Shown here piece by piece: positions 58,203-64,000 of a stretch of DNA of 64,000 bases (within the stretch, counting starts at the first letter, position 1; each line of letters begins with the position of its first letter). The position numbers and the translations under genes are program-made. The notes below the pieces were generated by a model, which saw only the letters and a list, made by a program, of their open reading frames with translations, was not told the DNA's origin and did no database searches. The DNA is from an uncultured Anaerolineae bacterium (GTDB taxonomy: Bacteria > Chloroflexota > Anaerolineae > J036 > Brachytrichaceae): positions 1 to 64,000 of the forward strand of contig CALHLE010000022.1 in NCBI GenBank assembly GCA_938034415.1. Reading direction: 5' to 3'.

Positions 58203-59066
58203 ATGGCGAATGTAACGGCTTCGATACAACAGGTGACGCGCGAGTCCATTCAGGCTGCGGTAGCATACTTGCGCCGCCTGGATGCGCGCCCGTGGCGTGT
58301 GCTCATCATCTTGGGCAGCGGCCTGGGCGCGTTGGCCGACGAAGTGGCCGATGCGCTGCGCGTCCCCTACAGTGAAATCCCCGGCTTTGCGCGGTCTACC
58401 GTTCAAGGTCATAAGGGCCAGCTCGTGATCGGCGCATTGTTCGGCGTGCCGGTGGCCATCATGCAGGGGCGGATGCACTTCTACGAGGGCTATCCGCTTT
58501 GGCAGGTCACCCTGCCGGTGCGCGTAGCGCGCGTGATGGGCGCCACGCACATGATCGTCACCAACGCGGCGGGCGGCATCAACCGCGCGTTTAACGTCGC
58601 CGACGTGATGCTCATCACCGACCACATCAACCTGGTGGGCATGGCCGGCCACAACCCGTTGATCGGGCCGAATCTGGATGAATACGGCCCCCGCTTCCCC
58701 GAAATGACCACGGCGTATGATCCTGAGCTGCGTCAGCACGCCGTGCAGGCCGCGCAAGCCGCCGGCATTGAGCTGCGCCAGGGCGTCTATGCGTGTCTGG
58801 CCGGGCCGAACTTCGAGACGCCGGCCGAGTTGCGCTTCTTGCGCGCGATCGGCGCAGATGCCGTCGGCATGTCCACAGCCCACGAGGTGCTTGTGGCGCG
58901 GCATGCCGGCCTGCGTGTGTTGGGCCTCAGCGGCATCACCAACGTGGCGCGCCTGAGCGCAGATGAGGGCGAGCCGCCCTCGCACGAAGAAGTGATGCAG
59001 GCAAGCGCGCAGATCGCGCCCAAGATATTCACTATCGTGCGCGGCGTGTTGTCGCACATGTCCTGA
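58203..59066 (+). CDS. Purine-nucleoside phosphorylase
   Basis: LIILGSGLGALADEV, IMQGRMHFYEGYPLWQVTLPVRV, TNAAGGINRAFNVADVMLITDHIN, GPNFETPAELRFLRAIGADAVGMST. Confidence 0.95.
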   Translation: MANVTASIQQVTRESIQAAVAYLRRLDARPWRVLIILGSGLGALADEVADALRVPYSEIPGFARSTVQGHKGQLVIGALFGVPVAIMQGRMHFYEGYPLWQVTLPVRVARVMGATHMIVTNAAGGINRAFNVADVMLITDHINLVGMAGHNPLIGPNLDEYGPRFPEMTTAYDPELRQHAVQAAQAAGIELRQGVYACLAGPNFETPAELRFLRAIGADAVGMSTAHEVLVARHAGLRVLGLSGITNVARLSADEGEPPSHEEVMQASAQIAPKIFTIVRGVLSHMS

Positions 59067-59113
59067 GCGGCTTTGGCGCTCCGGCTCGCCGGCCGCGGTT
59101 GTCAATTGCGCTC

Positions 59114-60097
59114 ATGGAAGTCATCCTGCGGTTGCTCATTGAACTGCGACTGGTGATCGTCGCGATCATCGGGATTTGTTGCGCGGCGCTTTTCTTCACC
59201 GGCCTGAGTTCGCTGCGTGAGCTGCGCCGGGCGATGTTCCGTCTGGAGCGCAGCGTCATCGTCGCGCGCGTCGTGGATGCCTGGGTGAAGGCCGGATTGC
59301 TGGCCATCCTCGGCTTGGTGATCGGGGTCGCGACGAACGCGGCGCCGGAGTCGCCGGCGCCTTCCGGCGCAGTCGAGAACCCGCTCGCCTTTACGCCAAC
59401 GGTTGAAGTCAACGCGGTCGAACCAACGCCGATCCCCACCGCCGACTTGTCCGCCGCGTTGGTGCGGATGACGGCGGCGCCGGCCGAAGCACTCGCCGTT
59501 GTTGCGACGATGGATCCGAACGTGGCGCTGCCGACGTCAGTCGCGCCGCCCACTCCGACGCCAATCCCATCCCCGACGCCGATTCCACCGACGGCGACGC
59601 CGGCTCTGCCGCCCACACCCACGCAGCCTCCGCCACAGGAACAGTTGCCGTTCATTGTGGTCGCCACCGCCACGCCCACGCCAGCATTCGCTACGGTCCG
59701 GCCGGAGCCGACGGCGACGCCCATCCCGTTGCCCACGCCCACGGCGGCGCCGACTACTCCTCCGGCCGATGTGTTGGTCGCCGATTGTCCAAATCCCGCC
59801 GCTGCGCGCATAGACAGCCCAGTTGCGGGTGAAACGGTGTCGGGCGTTTATGTGGTGCGCGGCACGGCCGACTTCCCCGGCGGCGTTGGCCGCTACAAGC
59901 TCGAAATCCTTCGCCCCAACATCCCCGGCTGGGCGTTTCTATGGGAGAACTACAATGCCGTCAAAGATGGCGTGCTGATGCCCCGGTTCGACTCTTCCCT
60001 CTTTCCCCCTGGCGTCTATACCCTGCGATTGTCGTTGGTGGACGCGGCGGGTCAAGACACGGGCATCTACTGCAGCGTCCAGATCAGAATCGCCTGA
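59114..60097 (+). CDS. Membrane-anchored protein with Pro/Thr-rich linker and C-terminal Ig-like domain
   Basis: N-terminal TM, PTPTPIPSPTPIPPTATP linker, then DSPVAGETVSGVYVVRGTADFPGGVGRYKLEILRP...GVYTLRLSLVDAAGQ. Confidence 0.7.
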   Translation: MEVILRLLIELRLVIVAIIGICCAALFFTGLSSLRELRRAMFRLERSVIVARVVDAWVKAGLLAILGLVIGVATNAAPESPAPSGAVENPLAFTPTVEVNAVEPTPIPTADLSAALVRMTAAPAEALAVVATMDPNVALPTSVAPPTPTPIPSPTPIPPTATPALPPTPTQPPPQEQLPFIVVATATPTPAFATVRPEPTATPIPLPTPTAAPTTPPADVLVADCPNPAAARIDSPVAGETVSGVYVVRGTADFPGGVGRYKLEILRPNIPGWAFLWENYNAVKDGVLMPRFDSSLFPPGVYTLRLSLVDAAGQDTGIYCSVQIRIA

Positions 60098-60099
60098 CC

Positions 60100-60636
60100 A
60101 TGCGCATCCGTCCCGCCGAACTCGCCGACTTGGAGGCCATCCTTGCGCTTGATCACAGCTACGCCACCGATCACGTCTGGCAAATGAGCGAGCAGAACTC
60201 TGCCGGCGAACAGACGGCTATCTTTCGGTTGGTGCAACTGCCGCGCCAGGTCCAAATGTCGTCGCCCTATGATCCACAAGCGCTCCGGCGTTGCCTGCAC
60301 CGCTGCGACTATCTATGGGTGATGCAAGCGCCGGCGAGCTGTGAGATTTATGGTTACATCGGCATGGCGTTGCTGCCTTGGCATAACACCGGCTGGATTC
60401 CGGCGTTTGCCGTCGCGCCGCACATGCGGCGCAAGGGCATCGGCACTCAGTTGCTACGCGCGGCCATCGCGCAAGCTCGGGTCGCCGGCTTACACAGCGT
60501 CACGCTAAGCCTGCAGACCAAAAACTATCCGGCGACGCGCTTTTGCCAAACGCGCGGCATGCGCTTCAGCGGCTATGCCGATAACTACTATGCCGGCCGC
60601 GACATCGCCCTATTCTTCGCGTATAGAATCAAGTAA
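60100..60636 (+). CDS. GNAT-family N-acetyltransferase
   Basis: MRIRPAELADLEAILALD; HMRRKGIGTQLLRAAIAQARVAGLHSVTLSLQTKNYPATRFCQTRGM. Confidence 0.9.
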   Translation: MRIRPAELADLEAILALDHSYATDHVWQMSEQNSAGEQTAIFRLVQLPRQVQMSSPYDPQALRRCLHRCDYLWVMQAPASCEIYGYIGMALLPWHNTGWIPAFAVAPHMRRKGIGTQLLRAAIAQARVAGLHSVTLSLQTKNYPATRFCQTRGMRFSGYADNYYAGRDIALFFAYRIK

Positions 60637-60654
60637 TCGAAGCTAACGCATCGT

Positions 60655-62751
60655 ATGGACGCATTGTTGAGCGCCATATTAGGCGCTGTTCAACTGCTCA
60701 ACCGGATCACGGTTACCGGCATCCTCGTCACCGCGTTCGCGCTGGTGATCTACATCGGTTTATACAACCGGCGCAGCCCGATCGCGCGCGACTACGCCGT
60801 CGTCTTGCTGTGCGTCATCGGCGCGTATTTGGGCGACCTGCTCGCGCAGATGTCGGAACTCGACCCGCGCACAGACAGCACGGAGCTCTGGCTGCGCCTG
60901 CAATGGATCGGCATCGCGTTCATCCCGGCGGCGTCGCTGGCGTTGTCGGACTCGTTGTTGCGCGCCACAGGCGATAGCTCCCCGCTGCGACAGTTAGCCG
61001 TCAAGATCGGCTACGGGATCAGCGCAGCGACCTTCGCCCTTGTCCTGATCACCGCGCTGATCGCAACGCCGGGCGTCTCCACCGAGGGGCTGACGCACCT
61101 CACGCCGGGACCGCTGTTTTACCCGTTCACACTTTATTACTTTGGCAGCGTTGCCTGGGCGACCTACAACGTCTTCGAGGCGCGCCGGCGCTCGCTCACC
61201 GCGACGAGCAAGCGGCGCATGACCTACTTTTCTGCAGCGTTCGCCGCGCCGTCCCTGGGTATGTTTCCCTACTTGTTGCCCGTGGGCTGGCCGTCGGCCC
61301 TGCCCAGTTTGCTGCCATGGGTTGGTATCTTGCTCGTCAACATGGTCGTCGGCGCGGCGATTACGTTCATGGGTTACACGGTGGCCTACTTCGGCGCCAG
61401 CGCGCCCGACCGGGTGATCAAGCGGCGCATGGTGAAATATCTGATTCGTGGGCCGCTGACGGCAGCGGCGGTCATCACGGCCTTTGTGGTCAGCACGCGC
61501 GTCGAACGCTGGCTCGATTTGCCCGGCGCGTTCATCGGCCTGGTCGCTGCAGCGACGATCATCCTGATGGTCCAATGGTTCATTGACATGGTGCAACCGA
61601 CGCTCGACCGGCTGATCGCCGGCGACGACGCCGAGGAAGTGCGCCGCTTGCAACAGTTCAGCGCCCGGCTGATGACGACGTCGGACCTCATCCAGTACCT
61701 GGAGAATATCCTCGCCGCGCTGTGCGATCTGCTGCGCGCGCGGACGGCGTTTGTTACAACCTGTCTGACCGACGAGCAGGATGCCTGCGCTGCGCCGATC
61801 AATGTGATCATCGGCAACTTCACGCCGGACGACGTGCGCGGCGCATTGCCCGTGCCGCCTGATGCCGTGCGCTCGGCGACGACGCTTCCGCCGGGGCGAT
61901 CCCACAACGGCGCGAACGGCCAACATCTGCCCTCTCACCACGCCTTCGAGGTCGAAAGTGACTTCATCGTGTGGGGCGGCTACTGGTTGATCCCGCTGCG
62001 CGCGCAGGATCATCATCAGGTGCTGGGGGTGATGGGACTGGCTGCGCGCGCCGCAGAGCCGGAGCTGAGCGATGAGGAACGCGAAGGCGTGGCCGTGCTG
62101 GTATCACAGGCCGCGCGCGCCCTGGAAGATGCCTCTAAGCAGCGGCGCGCCTTCGAGGCGCTGGAACGCCTGGTGCCGGAGGCGGAGGATATGCAGCGGC
62201 GCATGGCCGGCACGCGCAACCCGGCCGCGCCCACCGTTGCTGACTTCGAGCGCGTCCCATTGGATAACCACGATGATCTCACCCAACTGGTGCGCGACGC
62301 GCTCAGCCAATACTGGGGCGGGCCCAAGCTGTCCGAGTCGCCCCTGCTCAACCTGCGCGTAGTCAGCGAGGCGATCAAGCAAGAGAACGGCAACGCCACC
62401 AAAGCGCTGCGCCGCGTGCTGGCCGAAGCCATCGAACGCCTAAAGCCGGACGGCACGCGCAGTTTTACCGCCGCCGAGTGGATGCTTTACAACATCCTCG
62501 AACTCAAGATTATGCAGAATATGAAGGTGCGCGATGTGGCGCGCAAGCTGGTGATGAGCGAGAGCGACCTGTATCGCAAACAACGCGCCGCCTTCGAGGA
62601 AGTGGCGCGCATCGTGGCGGAGATGGAGCGCGAGGCGCGCAGACGCGAGCAGCAGGCCATGTGGTTGTCGTCGGGCGTCGGTGCGCATGCGCGTTTGGAA
62701 CGCGAAAAGGACGATCCGGCCGTGACAGCCGGCTCTTCTGCATCGCCGTAG
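60655..62751 (+). CDS. Membrane sensor/regulator: multi-TM N-terminus, GAF-like middle, HTH-like C-terminus
   Basis: About 8 hydrophobic segments; middle RARTAFVTT...WLIPLRAQDHHQVLGVMGLA; C-terminus MKVRDVARKLVMSESDLYRKQRAAFEEVARIV. Confidence 0.7.
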   Translation: MDALLSAILGAVQLLNRITVTGILVTAFALVIYIGLYNRRSPIARDYAVVLLCVIGAYLGDLLAQMSELDPRTDSTELWLRLQWIGIAFIPAASLALSDSLLRATGDSSPLRQLAVKIGYGISAATFALVLITALIATPGVSTEGLTHLTPGPLFYPFTLYYFGSVAWATYNVFEARRRSLTATSKRRMTYFSAAFAAPSLGMFPYLLPVGWPSALPSLLPWVGILLVNMVVGAAITFMGYTVAYFGASAPDRVIKRRMVKYLIRGPLTAAAVITAFVVSTRVERWLDLPGAFIGLVAAATIILMVQWFIDMVQPTLDRLIAGDDAEEVRRLQQFSARLMTTSDLIQYLENILAALCDLLRARTAFVTTCLTDEQDACAAPINVIIGNFTPDDVRGALPVPPDAVRSATTLPPGRSHNGANGQHLPSHHAFEVESDFIVWGGYWLIPLRAQDHHQVLGVMGLAARAAEPELSDEEREGVAVLVSQAARALEDASKQRRAFEALERLVPEAEDMQRRMAGTRNPAAPTVADFERVPLDNHDDLTQLVRDALSQYWGGPKLSESPLLNLRVVSEAIKQENGNATKALRRVLAEAIERLKPDGTRSFTAAEWMLYNILELKIMQNMKVRDVARKLVMSESDLYRKQRAAFEEVARIVAEMEREARRREQQAMWLSSGVGAHARLEREKDDPAVTAGSSASP

Positions 62752-62753
62752 AT

Positions 62754-62781
62754 TTGTTTTTGCGCCCGGCCGGCCTACAAT
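62754..62781 (+). promoter_or_regulatory. Putative promoter TTGTTT-N16-TACAAT for ThuA-like gene
   Basis: -10 only 9 nt before ATG 62791. Confidence 0.45.
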
Positions 62782-62790
62782 CGGCCGCAT

Positions 62791-63483
62791 ATGAGGCAAG
62801 CGCTCATCGTCTACGGCGGCTGGGAAGGTCACCAGCCAAAAGAGGTCGCGGGACTCTTGGGCGACGCGCTGGCGCGCGCCGGGTTTTCGGTCGAACGCGC
62901 CAATACGCTCGACGCTTTTCTCGACGCGAATCGGCTCAAATCGCTCGATCTCATCGTGCCGATCTGGACGATGGGCACGATCAAGCGCGAGCAGCTCGAA
63001 CCCTTGTTGGAAGCCGTGCGCGGCGGGGTCGGCCTGGCCGGCTGTCACGGCGGCATGTGCGACGCCTTTCGCAACGAGACCGAGTATCAGTTCATGACCG
63101 GCGGCCAGTGGGTGGCGCATCCGGGCAACGACGGCCGGCACTACCGGGTCAATATCATTGACCGTAATCCCATCACCGAGGGCATCCGGGACTTCGAGGT
63201 GTGGACGGAGAAATACTACATGCACGTGGACCCGGCGATCCGCGTGATGGCGACGACGACCTTCGAGGACTACGGCGACACAATCATGCCGGTGGTGTGG
63301 ACGAAGACTTACGGCAAAGGGCGCGTATTCTACTGCTCATTGGGCCATCAGGCGAACATCGTGGCCATGCCGCTGGTGCTGACGATGATGGCGCGTGGGA
63401 TGCGCTGGGCCGCCGGCGAGTGGCAGACCGAGATGGGGCTGCCGTTCGCCAGGGTGTATTGCTCAGCCGCCCAAGCGGACTAG
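62791..63483 (+). CDS. ThuA-domain protein
   Basis: ALIVYGGWEGHQPKEVAGLLGDAL, GVGLAGCHGGMCDAFRNETEYQFMTGGQWVAHPGND, VVWTKTYGKGRVFYCSLGHQANI. Confidence 0.9.
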   Translation: MRQALIVYGGWEGHQPKEVAGLLGDALARAGFSVERANTLDAFLDANRLKSLDLIVPIWTMGTIKREQLEPLLEAVRGGVGLAGCHGGMCDAFRNETEYQFMTGGQWVAHPGNDGRHYRVNIIDRNPITEGIRDFEVWTEKYYMHVDPAIRVMATTTFEDYGDTIMPVVWTKTYGKGRVFYCSLGHQANIVAMPLVLTMMARGMRWAAGEWQTEMGLPFARVYCSAAQAD

Positions 63484-63489
63484 CCCGGA

Positions 63490-64000
63490 TTAGCCTGAGC
63501 GCCTCGGCGGTTCCTGCGCAGCCGTTGTCGCCATGACTCCCGCCGTCAGCATGAAGGTGTGCGCCAGCTCCACCAGGAAGAAGCTGTGATCCACCAGGCC
63601 GTGCGCCAGCATAGCGGCCAGCAAACCGGCGCAGCCGATGGCCAGCGGGCGATTGACCGGCAGCGTCCGCTTCACCAGCATCCCATAGCCAATGGTCAAT
63701 CCCATTCCCACAATCAGCCCCAGTGCGCCCAACCGCGCGGCAAAATCGAGCAACACGTTGTGTGGATGCGAGAGATTCGGTTCTTGCCAGGCTGCCGGCA
63801 GGATGTAGAAGCTGCGATACGCATACAGGAAATTATCCGGCCCGACGCCGAGCAACGGATGGTCGCGCCACATGTTGAAGGCGCTTTGCCACAGGTTCAG
63901 CCGGAAGAAGCCGGTGCCGCGCTGTAGGTCCAGGGCGTTGGCGAAGCGCGTGCCCATCAGCAGCGGCTGCGCCGCGCCGCTGAGCAGCACGGCGAACGCC
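63490..64000 (-). CDS. O-antigen ligase-family protein, probably cut by window edge
   Basis: FRLNLWQSAFNMWRDHPLLGVGPDNFLYAYRSFYILPAAWQEPNLSHPHNVLLDFAARLG. Confidence 0.8.
   Translation of the reverse strand, partial: AFAVLLSGAAQPLLMGTRFANALDLQRGTGFFRLNLWQSAFNMWRDHPLLGVGPDNFLYAYRSFYILPAAWQEPNLSHPHNVLLDFAARLGALGLIVGMGLTIGYGMLVKRTLPVNRPLAIGCAGLLAAMLAHGLVDHSFFLVELAHTFMLTAGVMATTAAQEPPRRSG

Noticed and set aside
59540-59760. Short repeats resembling a CRISPR or tandem array
   Set aside because: They are degenerate Pro/Thr codon repeats of a protein linker, not spaced identical repeats.
59032-59811. Gly/Val-rich minus-strand ORF (GVAVGVGNGMG...)
   Set aside because: Antisense of the Pro/Thr linker repeats in 59114-60097.

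Overview
The window is a GC-rich, gene-dense chromosomal segment. Gene content and protein style (Pro/Thr-linker lipoproteins, DUF951 protein, tandem-PA14/LysM protein) suggest a Chloroflexota (Anaerolineae-like) bacterium; this is inference. I support about 58 CDSs and 5 tRNAs (Asn, Phe, Gly, Ala, Pro). I see no rRNA, CRISPR array, prophage or intact transposon. Main blocks: an Opp/Dpp-type ABC operon followed by a GH13 glucosidase; folD; a cyclophilin-DsbA-cyclophilin fusion; carA; a very acidic small protein behind a canonical promoter; a tRNA-Phe/Gly/Ala cluster; a nucleoside salvage operon (nucleoside hydrolase, BMP-type ABC transporter, ADP-ribosylglycohydrolase); a minus-strand catabolic block; class II FBPase and rho; a stand-alone nuoN; transketolase; nnrD; and a CsoR/CopA copper module. 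I did not find a clear-cut new defence or mobile system. The observations I rate highest are: a likely AUU start codon on the BMP-transporter ATPase; an in-frame palindromic insertion in the NnrE-NnrD linker; a mirror-image divergent promoter with near-leaderless starts (DUF951/M50 protease); the PPIase-DsbA-degenerate PPIase fusion; two possibly related uncharacterised proteins flanking the orphan nuoN; and a membrane-anchored GAF/HTH-like regulator.
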